The translations under genes were made by a program, and so were the position numbers. The notes beneath the pieces were generated by a model. The model was not told where the DNA came from. It made no database searches and saw only the letters and a list, made by a program, of their open reading frames with translations. DNA of 64,000 nucleotides from Phaeosaccion multiseriatum. Lineage: Eukaryota > Ochrophyta, other classes. The stretch covers positions 3,286,001 through 3,350,000 of the forward strand of contig OZ218951.1 of assembly GCA_965112735.1 (NCBI GenBank). Direction: 5' to 3'. Shown piece by piece: positions 53,000 through 64,000 of the stretch; the stretch's first letter is position 1; every line of letters starts with the position of its first letter.

Positions 53000-54245
53000 G
53001 CTCCCTCAGTCCTCGGAAAGGACTAATAACACATGAAGCTCGAGCCCTACTGGCCCACTCCCTGACCCTAGCAGGGCCTTGAGCCATGGACTGCCATCGC
53101 TACACAGTATCCCCCTTTCTTATCCGACCGCGCTCTTCGTTTGAGCGTTGATAGGGTAGGGAAGTGTCCGTAACCTATTGAATTGATAGGGCAGGGAAGT
53201 GTCCGTAACCTATTGATAGGGTAGGGAAGTGTCCATAACCTAAGGTACGAAGCGAACGAGTTAGTGATACAAGCCCCTTTCACCGCAGTTTTTGAGGTTA
53301 TGCAGATTTCCTGGCCTGTCCAGCACTCACCCGAGATGGATGGCACCTCATGGTTGGACACATTTGGCTTATACAAGGCGTGAGCCTCGAGGCTTGGAGA
53401 GGAGCCTCATTCTCTTACGTCTGAGGAGTGTGTAAATAAGAAAACAATAGCATGTAGGTACGTCGTGCTGTGGAGGACCAGGAGCTAAGCCCCTGGGCCC
53501 CTGGTTGGCCCGTCCCTCAGTTCTTCTGAAACTGGAATTTCAGCCCCATGCACGCCTAGCAGCCTAGGCCAAATATTTGGGAAAATTGCCCGGCCTAGGG
53601 AGGGCCGAAGGCCCTCGGCCTATTTATATGCAGGCCGGAGGCCCGCGGCCTGGGGCAGACGCCAACTAGGCGGACGGTGGGAGTGCCCAGAGTGCAAAGA
53701 GTAGTCATTTTAAAGCAAATGTATTGAAGAGGAGTGCAGGCCTACAGGTGTGCTGCTACCCACTGGCTGGGCGGCACCACGCACGCGCTCACGGTCACTG
53801 GGAGGCTGCCTAGAGGCGGGCTAGAGGCCGCCTAGGACTGAAAAGTGAGCGGCCTAGAGCGGCCAGAGCCCGCCGGTCTAGGCCTAGAACCTAGAACGGC
53901 CGAAGGCCGAGCGGCCTAGCGGCCTAGAGCAAAATCGTTACCGTTAGGTGTGTGCATGGGGCTGACGAATTTAAACTCAATTCTGAAACTGAAACTGAAA
54001 GTCTTGGCCTTGTCTTGCCTTGGGCAGCCTTCTTGAGGAGGCGCTGTCGCGCTGCCGACGACACTCGCGAGGAGAGCACTCGTTAGGAGAGCACTCGTTT
54101 TCGCTGTTGTACCAAAGCAATGAAAAGAGAAGAGAAGAGAGGGTGTGAGAGAATGCCCATTTGTGAGTGCTTGCGTTGGTAATCCAACCCCCCAGGGGTC
54201 ATATGTCATCTGCTTCCACAAAGTTCTGTCTTTGTCATTGTGGCC
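53000..54245. other. Spacer between the ankyrin and PP2C genes
   Basis: About 1.25 kb with no convincing gene. It contains three copies of a gatagggnagggaagtgtcc unit (53149-53240), a GGCC/CCTAG-rich palindromic block (53560-53930) and a short direct repeat of gagagcactcgtt near 54075-54100, close to the presumed PP2C promoter. Confidence 0.7.
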
Positions 54246-55719
54246 ATGGGTGTCTTCCTGAGCACACCGTGTACGGACAAGTTCACGGAGGAGGGAGAGG
54301 ATGAGCGGGTCAAGTACGCTGCCACAGAGATGCAGGTAAGTGGTAATCACCTTTGCCCTTCAACTGCCGACCCACTCTTCACCACCAAATGTTCTCGTTT
54401 GCCCCGCAATTGACTATCCAATGGCTGGTAGGGCTGGAGGAAAAGTATGGAGGACGCCCACCTCTCCGTCTTGGATCTACCCGTGCCCGTTTCCGCTGCA
54501 ACGGCGGGGAGCACGGAGCAGAAGGGGGACGATGCCGGTGAGTGGAAAAGCTGATCACAAAGGCATTTACAATTTGTACCCTTGGCCCGGTGTTGGATGA
54601 CCTGACACTCCTGTCGAGAAGCGTTGTCAGACGGGGCTTCTCCACCGTCGGCTCTTCCCGAGAGTCGTCTCTCACCCTTGTCGTCTGCCCTGTCCTCGTC
54701 GGTGGCAGCCTCCCAAGGAAGCCGCATCAGCTCCAGCACCAGCAGCAGCGGCCCCGCTGTGGCTCGCCTGTTCGGAGTGTGGGACGGGCACGGCGGTAAG
54801 GAGGTGGCCAAGTTCACTGAGGCGCACTTCTCCGAGGAACTGATCAACCTCCCAGAGTTCCAGGTACGTCGGTACATGGGAGCGGATAGGAGGGGCGAAG
54901 GAGAGAGAGGGATGGAGGGAGAAGAGAGGGAGGAGAAGGAAAAAAGGGTGGGAAAGCTCGCACCAGGGTCGGTATGGAACGAAGTCAGACAGTCAGTCAG
55001 CCAGTCAGTCAGTCAGTCAGTCAGTCAGCCAGCCAGTCAGTCAGTCAGTCAGTCTCCTCAGCCCGACCTCTCATGTCCTCGGCACTTCCTTGAGCGGTGT
55101 GTGGCGCCCTCTGCCCACCCTGTTGTGCTACCCGTCCCCCGCCCTCTCTCTCACTTCTCTCTCCTTCCCTCTCCCCCTGTATTTCCCTTTCTATCTCTCT
55201 CCTCTCTCTCTCCCTCTCCCTCTCCCTCTCTCTCCTCTCTCTCTCCCTCTCCCTCTCCCTCTCTCTCCTCTCTCTCTCCCTCTCCCTCTCCCTCTCTCGC
55301 TCCTCTCTCTCTCTCTCTCTTTGGTTGCGTGTGCCGTGCCAATATGTTGGCAACATGCTGGAGTAGGAGGGCCACTACGGTCAAGCGCTGTTCCGCGCCT
55401 TCCTGCGTGTGGACGAACTTCTGCAGGACCTCACCAAGGTCCAGCCAGAACTCGAGGTCAGAGTGGCAGTGGACGGAGTATACGGGATGGATGGCAGGGG
55501 ATGGGGGTTGTGGTTGGTATGGGGGATGGATGGCAATTGAAGGAATGCCTCCTGTACTTGTCCCTGTATGTGGGTCTCTGAGCCACTGATGCTGATTGAC
55601 GCTGATGTATCTCTGTGCCTTCCCTCTGCTCGGGGCAGGAGTATCGCAGAATACAGGACCCAAGTGAGCGAAGGAAGGGGGGAGAAGGACCAAATGTGAG
55701 TACCGCGCTTGTGTCCTTC

Positions 55720-55775
<56 letters not shown>

Positions 55776-55807
55776 GATGATGATGATGCTGTTGTTGATG
55801 ATGATGC

Positions 55808-55841
<34 letters not shown>

Positions 55842-56545
55842 GATGCTGTTAATTGTTGGTTGTTGGCTTATGTTTGGCACCACAGAGGACAAAAGGAAGG
55901 AGCCTTGTCCCGGTCCGTAAAGCCAAGCGAAGTGCAAGTGAGAGCCCCGGCAGCACAGGAAGGGGGTCGTCAATAGAAGAGGAGGGCAAAGCAGGGGGGG
56001 CGGAGGGCGAGGACGACGAAGAGGAGGAGGAGGAGGAGGAGGAGAAGGGAGGAGGGGGGGCGGGTGCAGGCGGTGACGGTGCTGAGGAGGAGGAGGAGGA
56101 GGAGGGGGCGGGGATGGAGCAGGGGGGAGCCATCAGCGCGACCGAAGCATTAGATCTGTTCCAGAATCTGCTTAAGATGAGCGGAAAGGGACAGGTGAGA
56201 AGTGGGGTGTGTGCGTGTGTGCGTGCGTGTTTGTGCGCGTGGGTGTGTGTGTGGGGGGGGAGGGAGGGAGGGGTGGAAGGGGGTGTAATCGATTTTGTAT
56301 GAGGGCATGGAAGGAAGATGGAAGGAAGGGCATTGGCGAGAGGGAGGCCCAACCAAGGAGGCCCAACCAAGGCTCTGCTCGCATCATTAGCGACTCTCTT
56401 TGTGAGTCTAGTACCATCCATTACCATCCGCCCCCACACGCACACCACACGCTGATGTCTACCTCCGTCTTTGCTTCTTCACTCAATATTGGCATGTCCC
56501 ATGCTTGTTATTTTGAACGTTGGGATCCTTTCGATCGATGTGTGC

Positions 56546-56593
<48 letters not shown>

Positions 56594-57469
56594 AGCTGAG
56601 AGGGACGGCGGGGGAGGGCGGCGAACACGGCCTTGACGAGAACGACGACGAAAGCATGGAGGCAACAACCGCAGAGGGGAAAGAGGGGAAGGAGGATGAG
56701 GAGGAAGCAGAGGCAGGGATGGGGAGCGGGCAGATGGTGGCCGCCAATGTACAAGCAGCAGAGGGAGGGGGGGTCGCAGCAGCAGGGGGGGCTGGGTGCG
56801 TAGCACTACCACGGATAAGTGTGCGCCAGTTGTTGGGCATGGATGCCCCTGGAAGTCAGGTGTGTCAGCTGCCCGACCATCCCATACAGGTATGTGGATA
56901 TATCAGTTTCAGTTTCAGTTTGTTTGACCCCTAATCAACGTCTGGCGGGCCCGTAATACAAGGGGATGGCAGCCAATTGATTTTCGCGTCGAAGTTAAAT
57001 CTGCCCTGCCTTCTGTGGATATATTCGATGTATGTCGAGTATCGATTCGTCGATTTTTGTTTTGTTATGACTGGTTTTCCATTTCCAGTGCCGGTTTCAG
57101 TTTATTCCATTCCAAGTCCATGACCTCCAAGTACAAAAGAGTTCCGTCTGAGTCAAGTCCCGTTGCTTGGAAGGGGATGAAGATCTAATGAAGTGGTGAC
57201 TCCCGTCCAGGCGGGCTGCACGAGTACGGTGGTGCTGCTGGTGGGGAATAGGCTCTACGTGGCCAACGCAGGCGACTCCAGGTCAGTCAGTACAAGGTGT
57301 CAAGTCAGTCAGTCAGTACAAGGTGTCAAGTCAGTCAGTACAAGGTGTCAAGTCAGTCAGTACAAGGTGTCAAGTCAGTCAGTACAAGGTGTCAAGTCAG
57401 TCAGTCAGTCAGTACAAGGTGTCAAGTCAGTCAGTACAAGGTGTCAAGTCAGTCAGGCAGTCAGTCTGT

Positions 57470-57512
<43 letters not shown>

Positions 57513-57800
57513 TCAGGCAGACAGTACGTTACGTCAGCCCGTCTATCGATCAATCAGTTCTCAAGTCTCTCTTTCCCGCAATGTACGGGGGCAGGGGCGA
57601 GGAGAGACGTGTGTTGTGTGTATGTATGTGCCCACTGCTTACCAAACCTTTCTCACTTGCTGTTTCTGTGCCCACTGCTTACCAAACCTTTCTCACTTGC
57701 TGTTTCATTCTCTCCTCGTTTCCCTCGTTCTTTCTACTGTTGTCGGACTGCCCGTGTGTGTGCGTGTATGTGCGCGCGTGCGTGTGTGTGTGCGTGTGTG

Positions 57801-57842
<42 letters not shown>

Positions 57843-58488
57843 GTGGTGTGCGTTCTGTGTTTGTGTGTTGTCCGTACGTGCGTGCGTGCGTACGTGCGTG
57901 TGCTTCCGTGCCTCAGGGCGGTGATGTGCCGCTCTGGCAAGGCGTTGGCTCTATCCGAGGACCACAAGCCTTCGCAACCCTCTGAGCTGGAGAGGATCCA
58001 CAAAGCGGGAGGATTCGTCAATCAGGTGTGTGTGCGTGTTGTGCGTGTGTGTGTGAGTGCGTGCGTGGTGTGTGTGCATGTGCGTGTCTGTGCGTGTGTG
58101 TTTGTGTGTGTGTCTGTGTGTGTTTGTGTGTGTCTGTGTGTGCATGTGTGTGTGCGTGGTGTGTGTGCGTGTGCATGTGTCTGTGCGTGTGTGTGTTTGT
58201 GTGTGTGCGTGTGTGTGTCTGTGTGTGTGCGTGCGTTCCAAATGTTTCTTATATTGTGCTTGTAGGGCATAGGGCACGACACACGAGCAAAGCGAAGCAA
58301 AGAAGGAGGAAGTGGTGGGGTGTCTTGGGCTCTTGTAACCAACCAACCAACCCAACACCTGACGCCTGACACCTGACACCTGATACCTGAACAGGCCGGC
58401 CGCATCAACGGAAACCTCAACCTGTCCCGCTCCATCGGCGACCTCAAGTACAAGGGCAACACCTCCCTGCCCCCCGAGGAACAGGTAC

Positions 58489-58520
<32 letters not shown>

Positions 58521-58698
58521 ATGAATGGATGGCTGACTATCTGACTGACTGACTAACTGACTGACTGACTGCCTGACTGACTGACTGACTGACTGACTGA
58601 CTGAATAAATGAGTGGCTGACGATCTGACTGACTGACTGACTGACTGAATGAATGACAGACAGACACACTGACTCACTGACTGACTGACTGAATGAAT

Positions 58699-58733
<35 letters not shown>

Positions 58734-60000
58734 TAACAGACTGACTGACTGACTGACTGACTGGCTGGCTAATGCAGATGATCACCGCGGCCCCGGACAT
58801 AACGGAGTTCGAGGTGCTGGAGGCGGAGGACGAATTCATCATCGTGGCGTGTGACGGGGTGTGGGACGTCATGAGCAACGAGGACGCAGTGCAGTTCGTC
58901 AAGCGCCGGATACAGGTCCGTGTGTGTATGTGTGTGCATGTGTGTGCATGTGTGTGTGCGTGTGTGTATGTGTGTGTGTATTGTGTGTATTGTGTGTGTA
59001 CACCCGCGTGAGAGATTGAGAGTGATTTCAAGTGAGGGGTCGGGTATACAGGCATAACCACACGCACGCACATGCACACCCCTGCAAGAAAAAGAAATAA
59101 AAGTACTGCTGCCCCTCGTCCGACTCGTCTGCTTGCATCTCCGCCACTTCCTCACTGTCTCACTGCCTCACTGCCTCACGGCCTCACTACCTCTCCGCTA
59201 CTCTACTGAACCTGGTGCCTCACTTGTCTCTCTGCCTCACTGTCTCACTGCCTCACTGCCTCACTACCTCTCCGCTACGCTACTGAACCTGGTGCCTCAC
59301 TTGTCTCTCTGCCTCACTGTCTCACTGCCTCACGGCCTCAGTACCTCTCCGCTACTCTACTGAACCTGGTGCCTCACTTGTCTCTCTGCCTCACTGTCTC
59401 ACTGCCTCACGGCCTCACGGCCTCACTACCTCTCCGCTACTCTACTGAACCTGGTGCCTCACTTGTCTCTCTGCCTCACTTGTCTCTCTGCCTCACTGTC
59501 TCACTGCCTCACTGCCTCACGGCCTCACTACCTCTCCGCTACTCTACTGAACCTGGTGCCTCACTTGTCTCTCTGCCTCACTGTCTCACTGCCTCACTGC
59601 CTCACGGCCTCAGTACCTCTCCGCTACTCTACTGAACCTGGTGCCTCACTTGTCTCTCTGCCTCACTGTCTCACTGCCTCACTGTCTCACTGCCTCTCCG
59701 CTACTCTACCTACACTCTGCTTACCCTACTGCCTCCCCACTTGTGTCTCCCCGCTTGTACCTCCAAACTACCACCTCTTTCCGTGCCATCTGCTTGTAAC
59801 GCCAATTTGAACACATCCCTCCCTCCCCCCCCCTATGGCCCCGCCCTTACAGAAGCAGCCCCTGCCTGACATCGCGGAGCAGCTGCTTGACGAGTGTATG
59901 GCCGAGGACCCCCGTAAGTCGAGCGGCCTCGGGGGAGACAACATGACCTGCGTGGTGGTGCAGTTCAAGCACAGGGCCGGGCGTGGAGGAGAGGTCAGTT

Positions 60001-60032
<32 letters not shown>

Positions 60033-60363
60033 TGTCAGTCAGTCTGTCAGTCAGTCCTCATTCGATATGGCGATCTTGACGTCGTTATGCGGTGTTGTAG
60101 TGTAAATCGATATTTCGAACGTCTGCCTAAGGCTCCTTCTCCCTCTCTCTCCCTCTCTCCCTTCCCATGCCGCCCAGCAGAGTGTGGCGAACAAGGTGCG
60201 GAAGCTCAGCTCGAGCCTCTTGGGAGGCGGCAAGGGCAAGAGGAGCAGCACGAGCAGCAGCGGCAGTAGCAGCAGCAGCGGTAACAGAAGTAGCGGCACC
60301 AGCAGCAGTAGCAGCAGCAGTAGCAGTAGCAGTAGCAGTAGCAGCAAAGGAGGGGAGGCCTAG
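54246..60363 (+). CDS. PPM1G: PP2C-family Ser/Thr phosphatase, PPM1G (PP2C-gamma) type
   Basis: Metal-dependent protein phosphatase; PPM1G family members act in the nucleus on splicing factors and histones. Exons: 54246-54335, 54432-54537, 54709-54863, 55367-55456, 55639-55695, 55886-56194, 56596-56889, 57211-57281, 57917-58025, 58395-58484, 58778-58915, 59853-59993 and 60181-60363. Phases agree, giving 610 residues. The protein begins MGVFLSTP (possible N-myristoylation Gly2). Motifs are [61 protein letters not shown] and [12 protein letters not shown], so all metal-binding Asp residues are present. An acidic insert (exons 6-7, Glu/Gly-rich) splits the catalytic domain before [12 protein letters not shown], the hallmark of PPM1G. 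SLPPEEQMI also matches that subfamily. The tail is Ser-rich. Confidence 0.9.
55716..55852. repeat. (TTG)n with TGA interruptions, PP2C gene intron 5
   Basis: About 135 bp TTG/ATG trinucleotide array within the 55696-55885 intron. Confidence 0.95.
57282..57530. repeat. Minisatellite of about 22 bp (cagtacaaggtgtcaagt units), PP2C gene intron 8
   Basis: At least seven copies of tcagtacaaggtgtcaagtc follow the exon 8 donor, then GGCA repeats. The first copy starts inside the donor sequence (gtcagtcagtacaagg). Confidence 0.9.
59140..59700. repeat. Minisatellite of about 80-100 bp in PP2C gene intron 11
   Basis: Six copies of a unit containing ctactgaacctggtgcctca plus variable numbers of tcactgcc units (near 59203, 59280, 59358, 59442, 59544 and 59629). 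Confidence 0.9.
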
Positions 60364-61041
60364 CCTATCGGTTTATCATAGCAGCAGTTACCGACAGGCA
60401 GACTATGTAGAGATACGTAAGATTAAGTGTGGGTGGGGCGAGGGCAGCCCCTACATATTACTGGCCCTCAGTTAGTCGGTGAGGAGTCAGAGGGGAGGGA
60501 GGGGGGAGAGGAGATACGAAAGGTGTTATTACAGGAGGAGTTTACAAGCTCTCCATAGACTTTTTTTAACTTTTTGTTTGCTAATTTAGAATTGTTCATC
60601 GAGAGAAGCAAGCACTGATGGATGGATTGATTGATTGATTGATTGGAGGCTAGCGCGGATCACCACCACCACCACCACCACCACCACCACCATCATCATC
60701 CTCATCATCATCATCTGCTGCTGCTGCTGCCGGAGTGCGGGGTGGAGTAGAAGCAGCCTGTCTCGCTCGCTCCACATGCCGAGGAGAGCGAAGCGGGACT
60801 CGCAGCGAATCGAGGAGGTCCGCCTCAGTGATGCGAGCGAATCGAGGAAGTCATATATATATAGTGAAGGGGAAGCTGCATGCCTGCGTGCCTGCCTATC
60901 TCGCCCCATGCTCTGTCTACAATCGTACCACCCCTCTGCCTCTATGTCTGCCTCACTTCAATTAGCTCAGCCAGCCAGCACGTGCTGTCTGTCAGTCAGT
61001 CAGTCAGTCAGTCGAACAGTCAGTCAGTCAGTCAAACAGTC

Positions 61042-61073
<32 letters not shown>

Positions 61074-61111
61074 AGCCAGTCAGTCCGTCAGTCAGTCAAA
61101 CAGCCAGTCAA
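60364..61111. other. Convergent 3' spacer between PP2C and peptidase genes
   Basis: About 750 bp with CAC (60661-60690) and CTG repeats and a TCAG-rich tract (60985-61125) that runs into the end of the peptidase coding region. No gene is seen. Confidence 0.7.
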
Positions 61112-63309
61112 TCAGTCAGTGAGACCGAGAGCATTGGTTAAGAAGGCGGCCTCAACCGCCGCCTCGTCGAGGCGCTCGTCCTCGAGCTGCGGCCCTTCAT
61201 GCCCGTGGGGATGCAGGTACAACAGCACGTCTCGAGGGCCCGTGTTGTGCTCACGCACCTTGGACACCCTGTAGCGGCAAGGAGGGGAGAGGAGGGCAGA
61301 GGAGGGGAGGGGGGAGGAGAGGAGAGGAGAGGAGGGGAGAGGAGAGGAGAGGAGAGGAGAGGAGAGGAGAGGAGAGGAGAGGAGGGGAGAGCAGAGAGGA
61401 GGAGAGGAGAGGAGGGGAGAGGAAGGGAGAGGAGAGGAGAAAAGAGGAGGAGGGGAGGGGAGGGGAGGGGAGGGGAGGGGAGGGGACGGGAGGGGAGGGG
61501 AGAGGAGAGGTGGCGTGCGTGAGTGTGTGGGTGGGTAGGGAGGGGGGAGGGGCACACCAGCAGGAGCAGGCTGGCGAAGACATGTGTATGTATCATCTCC
61601 CTCTCTTCCGCTCCATCGCCTCCCTGTCTCCCTCCCTCTCTGTGCGGCCCTCTCTGCTGCTCCTCCTCCTGCTGCTGCTGTATCACCAACTGCTGCTGCC
61701 CTGTCCCTCCGTTCCATCTCACCCTCTCTGTGGTCCCCCCTCCCTCCTCCTGCGACGCTCTCTCCCTCCCTTCTCCTGTTTCCCTCCCCCCCTCCCTCTC
61801 GCCCTCCATCCCTCCCTCCATCCCTCCCTCCCTCCCACCTACCCACCCACCCACCCACCACTTGGCTGCCTCCCAGTAGTTGACGGTGCGGTCCTCCAGT
61901 GACGAAGTGACCAAGAGGGCTGGGTAGGGCTGCAGACGTACGTTGTGGCAGGGAGAGTAGCCACGCAGGTACGCAGACACCTCGGGGGAGGAGGACGGGT
62001 CACCCCACTCTGACATTGCCACGCAAACACAGCACAGCCACACACACGCATGGGAGGGACAAGATCGATCGCCAGAAAATGTGAAGTGGAGGGAGAGAGA
62101 GAGAGGGGGGGGGGGGGGGGGGGGGGGAGTGCGCGCAGGTGAGACTTGCCGAGCTGCCTTCGGCCCAACAGAAAAGGCATATCATTGATCTCATCCCCCA
62201 TCCTCCCTTCCTCCCTCCCTCCAGCCCTCCCTCCCTCCCTCCCTCAATCCCTCCCTCCCTGTCCCTCTCTCTCTTCCTCCCTCCCTCGCTCCCTCCCACC
62301 AGCCGCCGGCTGGCTCAGCAGCCACTCAGTCGCTCACCATCATACTCGTGCACAGTGAGCGGCAGAGAGGGATCGAGCATCGTTGTAGCCACGTCCACAA
62401 AGGGCGCCTGCACGGTCGAGCGATGGTTGGGTGGTTGTTGTGTGCGTTTGTGGGTCGGCGGTGTGTGTGTGTGTGCGTGCGTGAGACTCTCAGCAGATCC
62501 CTTCACTGTCAGTCCCCGAGTCTGTCCCTGACGAGTGCTGATTGATGTTAATGCTGTCAGTGAGCGGGAGCTGCCCTACTGACTCATCCCTCCACCCTCC
62601 CTCCCTTCCTTCCTCCCCTCCCTCCCTCCCTTCCTCCCCTCCCTCCCTCTATTACCTCCCTCCCTCCCTCCCTTCTTTCCTCCAAGTACCTTCATGACCA
62701 TCGCAGCGAAGAGAGAGTCTCCATGCAAGTTGGCGAGAGCCCCCGCCACGATCCCTCCTGCGGTGCCATGACAAGTTCATGGACACACACATGCACACGC
62801 ACATGCACACGCACACACACGCACGCGCGCACACACACAGAGATACACACACAGAGATACACACACACGCAAGTAGGGAGAGGGAGAGGGAGAGTGAGAG
62901 AGATGATATGGTGTCCTCTCGCCCCTTTCTGTTGCTTTGCGTCTCTTTTGCATCTCTTGCAGTGTGCTGCTCTGTCTCCCCTCTCCCTCCCTCCCTCCCT
63001 CCCTGCCTGCCTGACAAGGAGCTGAAACGCAACACAAACCTCACACACTTCTTGATACAGCCTCTCTGTGGCCTTTCCCCCTAGCCCCTTACCCATATAC
63101 CACCTGATGATATATATCCTTGACATACCTGCGCTGTGGGTATGCAGGGCCATGAGTGGGGGTGAGGAGTACCCCTTTTCCTTGAGGGCCAAGGCGCACG
63201 CCTCAGCGTCGAGCACTGAGACCCGCTTGGACAGCCCGGTGGCCGCTTGGTGCCAGCCTCGCCCGAGCTCTCCGCCGCCCCGGACGTGTGCAAAGGCAAT
63301 CACCCTGTG

Positions 63310-63346
<37 letters not shown>

Positions 63347-63917
63347 AGGAGCGAGTGAGTGAGTCTATCATGTGTGTGTGTGTGATCTAGGAGCGAGTGA
63401 GTGAGTCTATCGTGTGTGTGTGTGTGTTCTAGGAGCGAGTGAGTGAGTCTATCCGTCGGGCCGCCCTCGGCTGCACAAATCACTCACTCCACAGCAGCAG
63501 TTGGCGATGCAGCAGTCACAGCAGTGTGTGTGTGCAAGACGCGGCGGCTACGTCTCTGTCTGTCCCCCCCCCCCCCCCCTCTCTCTCTCTGTCATCACAG
63601 CTGTCTTTCGTGTCCGCCCACCCACTCCTCCCCTCCCCTACCCCGCCACTTCCCTGCTCCTCCTCTCTCCCCCACCCCCCTCCCCCCTTTCCCCTTCCCC
63701 TTCCTCCTTTCTCCTTCCCCCGCCCCCCCCCACTCACCAGCCGTTCTCCATGAGTGCCCTGTGAAACGCACTATACCCAATCGAAAGGGGGATGCCGTAG
63801 GCCCCATAGCAGCACATGAGTAAGGGGTTCTCGCCGTCCAGTGCCATCCCCTGAGAGTGGCACACAGTCACGGGAATGGCTGTGCCGTCACTGGACTCGG
63901 CCGATATGCGGTGCAAA
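61112..63917 (-). CDS. Prolyl oligopeptidase family (S9A) serine peptidase, C-terminal part
   Basis: Only the C-terminal catalytic domain is inside the window; the 5' part lies beyond base 64000. Exons: 63738-63917, 63129-63304, 62690-62757, 62338-62407, 61859-62009 and 61112-61268; phases agree to the stop at 61112. Recognisable S9A/oligopeptidase B motifs are NPLLMCCYGAYGIPL, FAHVRGGGELGRGWH, the nucleophile region HSAGGGIVAGALANLH, APFVDVATTMLDPSLPLTV, EWGDP, ALLVTSSLEDRTVNYWEAAK and the His region LYLHPHGHEG. The sequence around the catalytic Ser reads T-H-S-A-G-G where the family normally has G-G-S-A-G-G. Family members cleave short peptides after proline or basic residues; the substrate here is unknown. 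Confidence 0.85.
61276..61512. repeat. (GGAGA/GGGGA)n purine array, last intron of the peptidase gene
   Basis: About 235 bp of pentanucleotide purine repeats on the plus strand (pyrimidine-rich in the transcript), next to the last exon's acceptor at 61268. Confidence 0.95.
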
Positions 63918-64000
63918 CTGAAGGGAGGGGGGGGGTCGGCAGTGGATGGCAGTCGATGGGGAGGGGTGAGAAACGAAAAACAGAGGAAAGGGTGAGGACA

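Noticed and set aside
53400-53960. Possible structured RNA or tRNA cluster in the palindrome-rich block
   Set aside because: No cloverleaf, no A/B box pair and no CCA-type end could be recognised; left as an unexplained repeat.
57734-58667. Frames of alternating Cys/Val or His/Thr
   Set aside because: Produced by GT/CA microsatellites in PP2C introns 8 and 9.

Overview
This is nuclear DNA of a eukaryote. Nearly every gene is split by GT-AG introns, exon phases match across every join, and introns and spacers are full of microsatellites (GAA, TAG, TGTC, GGGA, CTCA, CA). The proteins are generic eukaryotic ones (dynactin p150, SCO1, PPM1G-type PP2C). One predicted protein begins with a hydrophobic leader followed by Gly|Phe-Ala-Pro-Pro, which resembles the bipartite plastid presequences of heterokont algae. 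My best guess is therefore a photosynthetic stramenopile (ochrophyte) with large, repeat-rich introns. This rests on one presequence and is an inference.

Layout. 1-17872 (minus): one very large gene for a cysteine-rich EGF-module protein, built from four tandem exon cassettes of about 4.1-5.3 kb; its 3' end lies off the left edge. 19571-28238 (plus): DCTN1 (dynactin p150-Glued), 10 exons. 28980-33232 (minus): an unrecognised 8-exon gene sharing a 181-bp divergent promoter with SCO1 (33414-36007, plus, 8 exons). 36706-38323 (minus): a 3-exon, possibly plastid-targeted protein. 38324-40809: spacer with gene-like fragments and two large hairpins. 40810-43729 (minus): 7-exon sphingomyelin/inositolphosphorylceramide synthase-like enzyme. 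44302-52999 (plus): 13-exon ankyrin-repeat protein. 54246-60363 (plus): 13-exon PPM1G-type PP2C phosphatase. 61112-63917 (minus): C-terminal six exons of a prolyl-oligopeptidase-family serine peptidase whose 5' end lies off the right edge.

The genes do not form one pathway; this is an ordinary eukaryotic neighbourhood of housekeeping and signalling genes. The striking part is the left quarter. There each cassette carries seven short cysteine-rich exon types plus a 135-nt phase 1-1 EGF exon. All phases are compatible, and one 57-nt exon has been re-amplified on an exact 302-bp period. I saw no tRNA, rRNA, CRISPR array or intact transposon. Exon boundaries were read by eye from splice signals and reading frame and have no transcript support.
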